Positions 7,782 through 16,556 of a stretch of 64,000 bases of DNA are shown here, piece by piece. Below the pieces are notes generated by a model. It saw nothing but the letters and a program-made list of their open reading frames with translations, searched no databases and was not told where the DNA came from. Origin of the DNA: SB11 sp965222995 (GTDB taxonomy: Bacteria; Bacteroidota; Bacteroidia; UBA8524); NCBI GenBank assembly GCA_965222995.1, contig OZ244977.1, positions 2,480,001 through 2,544,000 of the forward strand. The letters are read 5' to 3'. The position numbers and the translations under genes are program-made. How positions within the stretch are numbered: the first letter of the stretch is position 1; each line of letters opens with the position of its first letter.

Positions 7782-9158
7782 TTAATAGTGAGCAAACATT
7801 GGTTGTATTACAAAAAATGCCAATATACCCGCTACATAACCAATAAGTGCCAATATACTGATACGCCTAGCATACCACATGAAATCTATTTTCTCCATAC
7901 CCATTGCGGCAACGCCGGCTGCTGAACCTATAATTAAAGCACTACCACCCGTACCTGCACAATATGCTATAAACTCCCACAAACGGGCATCTTGCAAGTA
8001 GTATTTCACTCCTTGATACTCTATCATACCTTGTACTATTAAATCTTTGTGCTCCATGGCATATTTATATACTTCAGGATTTACCGTTTCTGATGCCATT
8101 GCATACATACCTTGTGAAGCTGCTACCAAAGGAACGTTATCAACTATGGCTGATAATAGTCCCATGGTTATCACAATTGCATCGTTGTTTTTAATGGTAT
8201 CGTTCATCCACTGCGCCAACCCTTCTAATATATGTGTAGATTCTAATGATGTAATGGCTAATAATATTCCTAAAAAGAATAACACACTGGCAGTATCAAT
8301 TTTAGAGAGTGCATAAATAGCTGTATACGGCTTTTTCTCTTCTTCGCTTTTATCAATATGTATCAACTCTGAAGCTATCCAAACTATAGCCAGCCCAAGC
8401 ATCATACCCATATAGGGTGGTAAGTGTGTAATAGTTTTAAATATAGGTACGAATAATAAGGCTCCCACCCCTAAGAAAAACATTAGCTTACTTCCTTTTA
8501 CATCTTCTTCTTTCTCTGCTTTTTCATAGTCATATTCTTCACGCTTAATCTCCCCCTTCATTTTAAAGCCCATATACACCAATGGAGCAGCCATACATAT
8601 TAAGCTGGGAACTATAAGTGTTACGATAATGTTTCCGGCTGATATTTGCCCCTTAATCCAAAGCATGGTAGTAGTTACGTCTCCAATAGGAGACCAAGCA
8701 CCCCCTGCATTAGCGGCAACAACTACCATACTCACAAAGAATATACGTTGCTCTTTATCGTGTATTAAACGGCGAAGTAACGATACCATTACTATGGTAG
8801 TGGTAAGGTTATCCAATGCCGCCGACATGAAAAACGCCAGTATTGATATTATCCAAAGTAGTTTGCGTGAATCTTTGGTTTTAATACGGTTGGTAATTAC
8901 TTTAAATCCCTGATGGATGTCTACCAGCTCAACAATAGTCATTGCACCCATTAAGAAAAATAAAATTTCAGCCGTAGCAGAAAGATGATGCGACAGTTGT
9001 TCTGTAACCAAATGTGTTTCACCTCCAAAGGCAATCCATGCAGTCCAGGTAAGTACCCCGATAAGAAGTGCCGGAGCTGCTTTATTTATTTTTAAGGGAT
9101 GCTCAAAAGCTATTGCCAAATAGCCCAGTACAAAAATTATTATGAGAGTTAATTCCAT
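7782..9158 (-). CDS. nhaD: NhaD-type Na+/H+ antiporter (458 aa)
   Basis: A polytopic inner-membrane protein of the ion transporter superfamily, NhaD branch, exchanging sodium or lithium for protons. Family traits include SAALDNLTTTIVMVSLLRRL near residue 110, AGGAWSPIGDVTTTMLW (about residue 150), the mirrored SAIVDNVPLVAA (about residue 345) and AGTGGSALIIGSAAG (about residue 405). These are the two inverted-repeat halves with their unwound helix motifs. About 11-12 hydrophobic segments are visible and the length is normal. I start at the ATG at 9158, since the codons before it add a basic stretch absent from homologues. It is followed by a strong terminator, so it is probably monocistronic. 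Confidence 0.92.
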   Translation of the reverse strand: MELTLIIIFVLGYLAIAFEHPLKINKAAPALLIGVLTWTAWIAFGGETHLVTEQLSHHLSATAEILFFLMGAMTIVELVDIHQGFKVITNRIKTKDSRKLLWIISILAFFMSAALDNLTTTIVMVSLLRRLIHDKEQRIFFVSMVVVAANAGGAWSPIGDVTTTMLWIKGQISAGNIIVTLIVPSLICMAAPLVYMGFKMKGEIKREEYDYEKAEKEEDVKGSKLMFFLGVGALLFVPIFKTITHLPPYMGMMLGLAIVWIASELIHIDKSEEEKKPYTAIYALSKIDTASVLFFLGILLAITSLESTHILEGLAQWMNDTIKNNDAIVITMGLLSAIVDNVPLVAASQGMYAMASETVNPEVYKYAMEHKDLIVQGMIEYQGVKYYLQDARLWEFIAYCAGTGGSALIIGSAAGVAAMGMEKIDFMWYARRISILALIGYVAGILAFFVIQPMFAHY

Positions 9159-9207
9159 TTTTTTGTATTTGCGGCGCAAAATACAATTTAATCAGCATTT
9201 GGCAACA

Positions 9208-9657
9208 TTAAGAAAACGGGTAATCTGGTAAATTTTTAAGCCAGGCAAATTGTTGGTTTTCCTTATCTATTTTAAGGTATAGATGCCGCATACCATTGCT
9301 TATCATAATGCAGTTGGTGCCAAACCCATAATTATAAACTGCCGCTTGTGAAAGTGTTTCAGGGTTAAGCGTTACTGAGGGTGCTTTGCACTCTACTAAT
9401 AAAGCAGGTACACCCAAGTTATTATATACAACAACATCTACCCTGCGGTTCCTCCCTAAAATTTTTATTCCTTTTTCTATCCCTATAAGTGTTGCAGGAA
9501 CTTTTTTTTCATTCAGTAAAAAATGGACTATATGTTGGCGTACCCACTCTTCGGGAGTAAGGTTCACATATTTCTTCCGCACTACATCAAAAATTAGTTT
9601 TCTTTGTGCTTCTGTTTTTACCCTATGGTTAAATGGCGGTAAATTGAGTTGGTACAT
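9208..9657 (-). CDS. HsdR N-terminal-like (PD-(D/E)XK) protein (149 aa)
   Basis: A small protein similar to the N-terminal nuclease domain of type I restriction subunit R (HSDR_N). The PD-(D/E)XK-like core is visible: VRQHIVHFLL early, then RRVDVVVYN (about residue 72) and ALLVECKAP (about residue 88), giving the D...ExK pattern. There is no helicase domain and there are no HsdM or HsdS genes nearby, so it is not a restriction system. Such stand-alone proteins are common in Bacteroidota beside holA, as here, where holA is divergent 26 bases away. A DNA-processing role is plausible but unproven. Confidence 0.8.
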   Translation of the reverse strand: MYQLNLPPFNHRVKTEAQRKLIFDVVRKKYVNLTPEEWVRQHIVHFLLNEKKVPATLIGIEKGIKILGRNRRVDVVVYNNLGVPALLVECKAPSVTLNPETLSQAAVYNYGFGTNCIMISNGMRHLYLKIDKENQQFAWLKNLPDYPFS

Positions 9658-9683
9658 ATAAAAAGTTCAAAAATATTCAATTC

Positions 9684-10706
9684 ATGGCAGCATCGGTAAC
9701 TGCATCTTTCGATAAAATAATAAAAGGCATCCAAGCCCGTCAGTTTTCGCCTGTATATTTTTTACAGGGTGAAGAATCTTTTTTTATTGATAAGATTGTT
9801 GATGCTATAGAGAACACTGTATTAAATGAGGCTGAAAAAGGGTTTAACCAAACTGTTTTTTACGGCAAAGAAACTGATATAATGACTGTGGTTATGGCAG
9901 CCCGTCGTTTCCCTATGATGAGCGACTATCAGGTAATTGTGGTAAAGGAAGCACAAAACATGCGCGATATGGACAAGCTGCTCCCCTACCTTGAAAACCC
10001 TGTTGCCAGTACTATACTTGCTTTCTCATACAAAGGCAAAAAGCTGGATAAACGCACTAAGGCGGGTAAAATGCTCGAAAAATTCAGCTTATTTACTGCC
10101 AACAAACTATACGATAACCAAATACCTGCCTGGACGGAGAGCTATTTACGCGAAAAGGGATATACTATTAACCAAAAGGCATTGGCTTTGGTAGCCGAAT
10201 CATTGGGGAATGATTTAAGCAAAATTGCCAATGAACTGGATAAAATGTTGCTAAACCTTGAAGGTGGGGACATTACTAATATTACAGGAAAGGAGATTGA
10301 AGATAATATAGGCATTAGCAAAGACTATAATATTTTTGAGCTTCAAGATGCTATTGGCAAGCGAAATTTTGTAAAAGCCGTTACCATAGTGGATTATTTC
10401 TCACAATCGAAAAATGCAAACGGAAATTTAGTTGTTGTACTACCCCAGCTATACAGCTTTTTCAGCAAACTGTATAAAATTCATTATTTAAGAGACAGAA
10501 GTAAAGAGAATGTAAGCCGCCAATTGGGTATTAACCCATTCTTTTTCAACGATTATATCAACTATTTCAAGAATTTCTCGTCTGATAAAGTTGAAGGTGT
10601 TTTTTCTATCCTTTCTGAATTTGATTTGAAATCAAAAGGCCTTAATAATTCAGGCACTCCCGACGGACAATTAATGAAAGAAATGTTAGTGAAAATATTT
10701 CATTAA
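9684..10706 (+). CDS. holA: DNA polymerase III subunit delta HolA (340 aa)
   Basis: The clamp-loader delta subunit, which opens the beta sliding clamp. The N-terminal segment SPVYFLQGEESFFIDKIVDAIE (written in part: VYFLQGEESFFIDKI) is the family signature, and VIVVKEAQNM with SYKGKKLDKRTKAGK follows in the degenerate AAA+ module. The C-terminal collar domain includes YNIFELQDAIGKRN and LPQLYSFFSKLYK. The length of 340 residues is standard. It is transcribed divergently from the HSDR_N-like gene with 26 bases between the start codons, so the two promoters must overlap. Confidence 0.93.
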   Translation: MAASVTASFDKIIKGIQARQFSPVYFLQGEESFFIDKIVDAIENTVLNEAEKGFNQTVFYGKETDIMTVVMAARRFPMMSDYQVIVVKEAQNMRDMDKLLPYLENPVASTILAFSYKGKKLDKRTKAGKMLEKFSLFTANKLYDNQIPAWTESYLREKGYTINQKALALVAESLGNDLSKIANELDKMLLNLEGGDITNITGKEIEDNIGISKDYNIFELQDAIGKRNFVKAVTIVDYFSQSKNANGNLVVVLPQLYSFFSKLYKIHYLRDRSKENVSRQLGINPFFFNDYINYFKNFSSDKVEGVFSILSEFDLKSKGLNNSGTPDGQLMKEMLVKIFH

Positions 10707-10766
10707 GAAATTGTTAAACAATTTATCGATTTTTAACGTTTATTTGCCTAAAACTAACTCCACATT

Positions 10767-12722
10767 ATGAAAAGAATTCTACTAATAGCTTTAGCTGTTC
10801 TTCCTGCTATGGCATTTGCTCAAAGAAGCAATGATGCCAATGTAGAGCAACAACTAAACAACATTACCACACCGGCACATATAGTTCCGTTTAAGAGCTA
10901 TAAAGTTAATCCCGATGTGTTCCAAAGAAAAACAGGAAACTTACCCTACAAATTCGATACTTTAGGGTATTCTTACTATGATTTACAAACCAATGCTTCT
11001 ATCGGTAAACGTGTATATGTACACAGCGATGGTAAAGTATCGGTAGCTTGGACTTACTCTCCTGATAACACGGCTGAGTTTCCACTACGCGGAAGTGCAT
11101 ACAACCACTTTGATGGTTCAAGCTGGGGCTCTGTCCCAACTTCACGTATTGAAAACAATGTACGTTTGGGTTGGCCAAGTATAGGTTTACTACCCGGTGG
11201 TATCGAGTATGTTATTGCTCACCATGCTACCGACGGAGGTTTTAACCTTATGACTAACGATGCTGTAGGAAGCAGTAACTGGACTACCAGTGCAAGAATT
11301 TTATCTGCTACAGGAGCACGCCCCATTTGGAACAGAAGTGATAACAATGGTAATACCATTCACTTAATCAGTAACTACTCTGATTCTACTGCAGCTACTC
11401 ACCCACCAAACATCCGTGTAAACGGCTTATTACTGCCTGCTACCTACTCTCGTAGTACTGACGGTGGCAAAACTTGGGATAAATCACTAACCATATTACC
11501 GGGTTATGATACCACTCGTTATGTACGTGGTGGTGGCGACCAGTATGCTATTGATGTTAATGGTAATAACGTTGCTATAGTAATTGGTGATAACCTGGGC
11601 GGTGATGTAGCATTATGGAAATCTACCGACAATGGTGAAACATTTACCAAAACAATAGTAGATACATTTGCTTTTGCACCTTATACCAACGATAAAGTTA
11701 TTGGTTCAGGAGTACCTACAAACGATGGTTCTGTTGATGTTGTAGTTGATGCTAATGGATTTGCACATGTTTTCTGGGGATACTCAGAAGTAACTAAAAA
11801 CGACCCAAGTCCTGACTCATCATTCTTTACTCCGGCATCAAACCGCTTAATGTACTGGAATGAGCAAAACAACATCAAACGTATTGTTGGTGGTATGCTA
11901 GATATGGATGGTGATGACTCACTAACTATAGCTACAGGTACTACACGCTCGCTAAACAACGGTAACTTACCTCGTTTATTAGGTGCTGACGGCAATATTA
12001 TAGACCTTACTTCGGTAGCGCGTTACGGTAATACATCACTGGCTACTATGCCTAGCGCAATGGTTGATGCACAAGGACGTATTTTCTGTGTATACTCTGC
12101 ACCGCTAGAAGGTGATGTGTATTTAGGTGATGTGCGTTCATCATCAAACTACCGCGATGTATTTATCACATATTCAACTGATAACGGTGTTACTTGGGCA
12201 GACCCTCAAAACATTGTACAAGGACACGGATTTGAGGATGTATTTGGCTGCATAGGCCAACAAATAGAAAATGGTAACCTACATGTTATTTGGCAACGTG
12301 ATGAGATACCGGGTACTAACCTTCAAAATAACTCAAACGACGGTTCGCACCCAACGGTAAATAACGTATTGCTTCATGCTACTATACCTGTACAGGCTGT
12401 TTTAAACAACCAAATTGGTTTAGGTCCCGGTGTTGGTATTCGTGAGGTAAACAAACAAAACGTATACATTACTACAGGTTTCTACCCTAACCCAACCCGT
12501 AACAGTGGTGAGGTTGATATATTCTTAACTGAAACCAGTAATGTGAAACTTACCGTGAGCAACCTACTTGGACAAACTATGTTGAACCAAAACTTAGGTA
12601 AAACTGCTCCGGGTAATACAACTATAAAAGTAAACACTGAAAACTTTGCAAGTGGTGTTTATATGTACACTATCTCTACTGATACTTATGCAGTAAGCGG
12701 TAAAATGATAGTGAACAAATAA
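10767..12722 (+). CDS. Secreted Asp-box (sialidase-like propeller) protein with T9SS type A sorting domain (651 aa)
   Basis: An exported protein with a signal peptide (MKRILLIALAVLPAMAFA). The central region carries Asp-box/BNR motifs SxDxGxTW: YSRSTDGGKTWDKS, LWKSTDNGETFTKT and ITYSTDNGVTWADP, typical of sialidase-like beta-propellers. The C-terminal ~80 residues form a type A T9SS sorting domain: GFYPNPTRNSGEVDI, a middle VSNLLGQTMLNQ and a final SGVYMYTISTD...KMIVNK. It is therefore probably secreted and anchored or released at the surface by the T9SS encoded later in the window. Catalytic sialidase residues were not verified, so substrate and activity are open. Confidence 0.85.
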   Translation: MKRILLIALAVLPAMAFAQRSNDANVEQQLNNITTPAHIVPFKSYKVNPDVFQRKTGNLPYKFDTLGYSYYDLQTNASIGKRVYVHSDGKVSVAWTYSPDNTAEFPLRGSAYNHFDGSSWGSVPTSRIENNVRLGWPSIGLLPGGIEYVIAHHATDGGFNLMTNDAVGSSNWTTSARILSATGARPIWNRSDNNGNTIHLISNYSDSTAATHPPNIRVNGLLLPATYSRSTDGGKTWDKSLTILPGYDTTRYVRGGGDQYAIDVNGNNVAIVIGDNLGGDVALWKSTDNGETFTKTIVDTFAFAPYTNDKVIGSGVPTNDGSVDVVVDANGFAHVFWGYSEVTKNDPSPDSSFFTPASNRLMYWNEQNNIKRIVGGMLDMDGDDSLTIATGTTRSLNNGNLPRLLGADGNIIDLTSVARYGNTSLATMPSAMVDAQGRIFCVYSAPLEGDVYLGDVRSSSNYRDVFITYSTDNGVTWADPQNIVQGHGFEDVFGCIGQQIENGNLHVIWQRDEIPGTNLQNNSNDGSHPTVNNVLLHATIPVQAVLNNQIGLGPGVGIREVNKQNVYITTGFYPNPTRNSGEVDIFLTETSNVKLTVSNLLGQTMLNQNLGKTAPGNTTIKVNTENFASGVYMYTISTDTYAVSGKMIVNK

Positions 12723-12729
12723 TATTCTC

Positions 12730-12813
12730 CGTCATTGCGAACGAAGTGAAGCAATCTTTTTCCAAAACAAACAGATTGTTTCAAAAACCTAAGAAGGTTT
12801 CTTCGCAATGACG
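12730..12813. repeat. 84-bp three-armed inverted-repeat element (REP/MITE-like)
   Basis: The outer arms are cgtcattgcgaa (12730-12741) and ttcgcaatgacg (12802-12813), perfect over 12 bp. Inside are two further hairpins: caatct/agattg (12752-12757 and 12773-12778) and aaacct/aggttt with an AAGA loop (12785-12800). Folded, it gives a stem with two arms, a cloverleaf or three-way junction. The motif gtcattgcga...gaagcaatct resembles short dispersed repeats known from many bacterial genomes. It is the only copy I saw in this window. Confidence 0.75.
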
Positions 12814-12830
12814 AAATAACCAAACTAAGC

Positions 12831-12857
12831 AAACCCCGCCTTAAATTTAGGCGGGGT
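12831..12857 (+). terminator. Intrinsic terminator after the Asp-box T9SS cargo gene
   Basis: A GC-rich stem (accccgcc / ggcggggt) flanks an AT-rich core that can also pair (taaattta), followed by a T run (ttttgtattttt). It is placed 108 bases after the 12722 stop and just before the next gene at 12876. Confidence 0.85.
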
Positions 12858-12875
12858 TTTTGTATTTTTAGGGCT

Positions 12876-13655
12876 ATGAAAAAATGGTTCTGCTCTTTTT
12901 TATTGCTTTTCATTTCTGTACAATGCTTTGCCATCGAAAATTATAAGGTTGGTGATTCCCTCACTGTGTATATAAAGGGTGGGCTAAACCTAAGAGAAAA
13001 ACCTTCAAGCAAATCACCTTCATTGGTAATCATTCCTATTGGAGAGAAAGTATTAATAAAAAAACAACTGCTTAGAAAATTGAATCTTCATGTCAACTTT
13101 GCTTCAATACGAACTATAAAGGGGTATTGGGTTAAGGTAAACTATAAAGGGCAAACAGGTTATGTATTTGATGGTTATTTATCCTCACTTCCATATCCTG
13201 TTATTTTTAAACAGGAGTTCTACCAAAAAAATAATTACAGTATAGAATCAGCATACTTATTCGCACATTTTAAAAAAATAAGTAACGCCTTTGATACTAC
13301 TTTAATACCTAAAGAATATGGCGACAACTATTTTCCTAACAATACTTCTAGCCCGTACAATAAGTATAAAGACTTCTCACTAAAATTTAGCGACAGTATA
13401 ACTTATACCAGAAACGTACACTTAGAAATTGGAGAAACCAATAAAATAACATTTAAAAACCACAGCTTAGATGAGGTATTACTGCTGGCAAAAGCAATAG
13501 TAGATACTTATGATGAGGAGTATACTACCAACAAGTTTATATACAACAAACAAAGTAATACCTACATGATGGGGGCTGTTTATGAGGCAGGATGTTCTAT
13601 AAACGTTTACGAAAAGGATGGTGTAGTATATTGGGTTAAGTATTGTGGGTGTTAA
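12876..13655 (+). CDS. Exported SH3b-domain protein (259 aa), function unknown
   Basis: A signal peptide (MKKWFCSFLLLFISVQCFA) is followed by a bacterial SH3 domain at about residues 28-105: LNLREKPSSKSPSL, then IPIGEKVLI and GYWVKVNYKGQTGYVFDGYL, the usual pattern. The C-terminal ~150 residues have no family I recognise; they include a pair of cysteines near the end (EAGCSINVYEK and VKYCGC). SH3b domains often bind cell-wall peptides, but here the partner is unknown. The gene stands alone between a terminator and the thioredoxin-fold gene. Confidence 0.72.
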   Translation: MKKWFCSFLLLFISVQCFAIENYKVGDSLTVYIKGGLNLREKPSSKSPSLVIIPIGEKVLIKKQLLRKLNLHVNFASIRTIKGYWVKVNYKGQTGYVFDGYLSSLPYPVIFKQEFYQKNNYSIESAYLFAHFKKISNAFDTTLIPKEYGDNYFPNNTSSPYNKYKDFSLKFSDSITYTRNVHLEIGETNKITFKNHSLDEVLLLAKAIVDTYDEEYTTNKFIYNKQSNTYMMGAVYEAGCSINVYEKDGVVYWVKYCGC

Positions 13656-13763
13656 GCACTGATTTAAACTATTGCCACAAGGTATAATAAACTACTGTTT
13701 TTAGAGTTCTATTATACAACTACCCTATATAAATCCGTGTAAACAAAACTAATAAGCCGTTTT

Positions 13764-15098
13764 ATGAGACTTTTAAGTTTACTATACCTACTTTTAATAG
13801 CATTAGTTGTAAAAGCTCAAACCTCTACCTCAATACAAATAAATATCAAAGGTGTCGCTACCAATAAACCACAACAATTAATGCTAGCCACTTATGACGA
13901 TTTATTTAACAAAAATTTACTGCCTCCGTTTTATATCACTTTAAATAAAAATAAAGGGTATTTAAAAATCCCTTCAACCTCTTCTCCTATACAAAAGGTA
14001 GAAATAAGCGACAGTAATAATCATACCTTAAAAGTTTTTATTAAAAGTGGTACTGAGAATAAGATTGATATAGAACTTGTTAATGATACACTAAGAACAA
14101 AACGTATTAAAGCTAATACAGAAACTCTATTCAGTATATATTGGAAGTTTTCAGTTTTACAAAACAACTTCCAAAAAAAATTCGGCACACAAAAAGACTT
14201 AGCCCTTTTTACACCATTTAAAAAAGAAGCTCTTAGCCTTATTAAAAATAACTTCTTCGAGAGAGATTTATATTACAGTTTATTAAGAACACAATGGTAC
14301 GCTACAAAGCAAGCAGGGAGTAAAAAAGAAAAGAAACAGTTTAAGAGTTTATTAGAAAAAGAGTTAGTAAATGGAATTGACCTTACCCAGTCTACAAACT
14401 ATATGAGTTTATTGGAGACCTACACCAGCATAAAAGTAATGGGTAGCTACAATTTGTTTAATGACCCTGATTTATGGATTAATGAAAGAAAACTAGAGCG
14501 TAGAATTTTTAAGTGTACTTATAAAAATGATACTTTAGAAGATTTTGCCAGGCTTTTTAAACTAAAAAGAGTAGATGATAATTATAGTTGGGAAAAAATT
14601 TTATCAATAGCTAATAAATTATTGCAAGAAAGTCACCACCCAACCACCCAACAACTTATTAAAAACTATATTAAACAGCATAATATTAATAAACGCTTAA
14701 CTAAAGGAAATAAAGCCCCTAACTTTACATTGCCCGATACCTCTTTACAACAAATACAACTTACCCAATTTAGAGGCAAATATGTACTATTAGATTTTTG
14801 GACTACCTGGTGTAAGCCCTGCATAAAATCTATGAAAGGTTTTAACAAGTTAAAAGATAAATATAAAGGTAAGCTAGAGATAATAAGTATATCGGGAGAC
14901 TTTCAGATAAAAAGCATGAGCGAGTTTATAGATAAACACTCTTATAATTGGATATTTTTATTTGGAGGTATGAGAGGCGAAGTTTTAAAAACTTTTAATG
15001 TAAAATCTTTCCCTACCTATTACTTAATAGACCCTGATGGTAATTTTGTTACTGACGGTAAAATATATTTAAATGAAATAGATAAGTATATGGAGTAA
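13764..15098 (+). CDS. Exported TlpA/ResA-like thioredoxin-fold oxidoreductase (444 aa)
   Basis: A periplasmic protein with a signal peptide (residues about 1-18), an N-terminal ~300-residue region of mixed helices and strands typical of Bacteroidota TlpA-like proteins, and a C-terminal thioredoxin fold (about residues 312-444). The active site is WCKPC with Cys350 and Cys353, followed by the cis-proline region KSFPTYYLIDPDG. It probably reduces or isomerises disulfides in exported proteins. It is convergent with the FAD oxidase gene, with 10 bases between the stop codons. No partner is visible nearby. Confidence 0.85.
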   Translation: MRLLSLLYLLLIALVVKAQTSTSIQINIKGVATNKPQQLMLATYDDLFNKNLLPPFYITLNKNKGYLKIPSTSSPIQKVEISDSNNHTLKVFIKSGTENKIDIELVNDTLRTKRIKANTETLFSIYWKFSVLQNNFQKKFGTQKDLALFTPFKKEALSLIKNNFFERDLYYSLLRTQWYATKQAGSKKEKKQFKSLLEKELVNGIDLTQSTNYMSLLETYTSIKVMGSYNLFNDPDLWINERKLERRIFKCTYKNDTLEDFARLFKLKRVDDNYSWEKILSIANKLLQESHHPTTQQLIKNYIKQHNINKRLTKGNKAPNFTLPDTSLQQIQLTQFRGKYVLLDFWTTWCKPCIKSMKGFNKLKDKYKGKLEIISISGDFQIKSMSEFIDKHSYNWIFLFGGMRGEVLKTFNVKSFPTYYLIDPDGNFVTDGKIYLNEIDKYME

Positions 15099-15108
15099 GA
15101 CTTTATTA

Positions 15109-16509
15109 CTAAAAAATCTTATCAGGGTTAAGAATATGTTTAGGGTCAAAAACTTTTTTAATGCCTCGCATTAAATCTAGTTGTAAATCACTAAAAGGTA
15201 TATCCATATAGGGTTTTTGTAATATTCCTATGCCGTGCTCACCACTTATGGTTCCGCCTAAGTCTTTGCAAAGAGTAAATATCTCACGTATAGCTTTGGG
15301 TAGTTCATTTTCCCAAGCCTCATTACTCATGTCTTTCTTTAAAATATTTACATGTAAGTTGCCATCACCTACATGCCCAAAGCATACACTGGTAAATCCG
15401 TAGTTTGCACCTATTTCCTTTACCCCTTTTAGTAATTGGGGCAACTCAGCACGGGGCACTACCGTATCTTCTTCTACATAAATATTGTCTTTTTTAATCA
15501 CCTCGCCAATACTACGGCGTATCTTCCAAAGGTATTCTTTTTGGTCTGCCGTATCAGCAAACAAAATATCTTGTGCACCAAACTTTTCTAAAAAACCTGC
15601 TATTGCTTCACATTGTGGGTAAAGGGCTTCCAAATCATTTCCGTCTACCTCCACCAACAAGTATGCTTCTATTCCTTCTTTAAAGTCAAAGGTTTTTCCC
15701 AAAGCATTTACAGAAGCTTCTACCCCGTTCCGCTCCATAAATTCTAAGGCACTGGGCAAATGCCCTGCCCTAAATACTTCTGCTACAGCTTCACAGGCTT
15801 TTGCAGCATCAGTAAAGGGTGCTAACATAAGTACATTGTGCTTGGGGTAACTTATTATTTTAAATACTATTTTGGTTACTATGCCCAAAGTACCTTCACT
15901 GCCTAGCATTAGTTGGGTTAGGTTATAACCCGTACTATTTTTTAGTACATTGGCTCCAGTCCAAATTACTTCGCCATTGGGTAGCACTACTTCCAAGTTC
16001 AATACATAATCACGAGTTACACCATATTTTAGTGCCCTTGGGCCTCCTGAATTGTGTGCAATATTCCCTCCCAAAAAGCAACTGCCTTTACTTGCAGGGT
16101 CTGGCGGGTAGAAGTACCCTTTTTCAATCAAAGTTTGCTGAAACTCTTCATTTATTACCCCCGGTTCAACCGTTGCTTGAAAATTACGTTCATCAATCTC
16201 TAAAATTTTATTAAAACGTTCCATGGCAAGGCTCACCCCTGCTCTAACGGGTAGCGACCCTCCGCTAAGACCAGTCCCTGCCCCTCGTGGGGTAACAGGT
16301 ATGATATTGTCATTACACAGCTTTAGTATTTGAGAAACTTCGCTTACAGTAGCCGGCTTAACTACCACTTCAGGCGGATAGTTAAAACCGCTTGTATAAT
16401 CCTGCCCGTATTTGTTGAGGTTCTCATCATCGGTAAACACAAAATCATTCCCCACAATGGCTTTCAGTTTTTCAATTATTTCAGATGTAATAGGATTATA
16501 ATTCGGCAT
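15109..16509 (-). CDS. GlcD-like FAD-linked oxidase (glycolate/D-lactate dehydrogenase family, 466 aa)
   Basis: A flavoprotein of the FAD-binding-type-4 family. The N-terminal FAD domain shows VVVKPATVSEVSQILKLC, VTPRGAGTGLSGGSLP, DPASKGSCFLGGNIAHNSGG and GSEGTLGIVTKIV. The C-terminal domain has the metal and substrate region CFGHVGDGNLHVNIL and SGEHGIGILQKPY. The likely substrate is a D-2-hydroxy acid such as glycolate or D-lactate; sequence alone does not decide. No GlcE or GlcF partner is adjacent, so it is probably a single-subunit enzyme. The -7 box lies four bases before the ATG. Confidence 0.88.
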   Translation of the reverse strand: MPNYNPITSEIIEKLKAIVGNDFVFTDDENLNKYGQDYTSGFNYPPEVVVKPATVSEVSQILKLCNDNIIPVTPRGAGTGLSGGSLPVRAGVSLAMERFNKILEIDERNFQATVEPGVINEEFQQTLIEKGYFYPPDPASKGSCFLGGNIAHNSGGPRALKYGVTRDYVLNLEVVLPNGEVIWTGANVLKNSTGYNLTQLMLGSEGTLGIVTKIVFKIISYPKHNVLMLAPFTDAAKACEAVAEVFRAGHLPSALEFMERNGVEASVNALGKTFDFKEGIEAYLLVEVDGNDLEALYPQCEAIAGFLEKFGAQDILFADTADQKEYLWKIRRSIGEVIKKDNIYVEEDTVVPRAELPQLLKGVKEIGANYGFTSVCFGHVGDGNLHVNILKKDMSNEAWENELPKAIREIFTLCKDLGGTISGEHGIGILQKPYMDIPFSDLQLDLMRGIKKVFDPKHILNPDKIF

Positions 16510-16513
16510 AAAG

Positions 16514-16521
16514 CAAAGATA
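16514..16521 (-). promoter_or_regulatory. Bacteroidota -7 box placed for a leaderless transcript of the FAD oxidase gene
   Basis: On the minus strand the sequence is TATCTTTG followed by CTTT and the ATG at 16509. With a start site 4-7 bases after the box, transcription would begin at or beside the start codon. The match to TAnnTTTG is exact; the -33 element was not clear. Confidence 0.45.
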
Positions 16522-16556
16522 TACATCTCTTTATTTGCCTACGAAATAAGCTTAAA

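Noticed and set aside
9208..9657. Type I restriction-modification system
   Set aside because: Only an HsdR N-terminal-like domain is present; no helicase part, HsdM or HsdS.
10767..12722. Calling the Asp-box protein a sialidase
   Set aside because: Asp boxes are structural and occur in many propellers; the catalytic Arg triad, Tyr and Glu could not be established.
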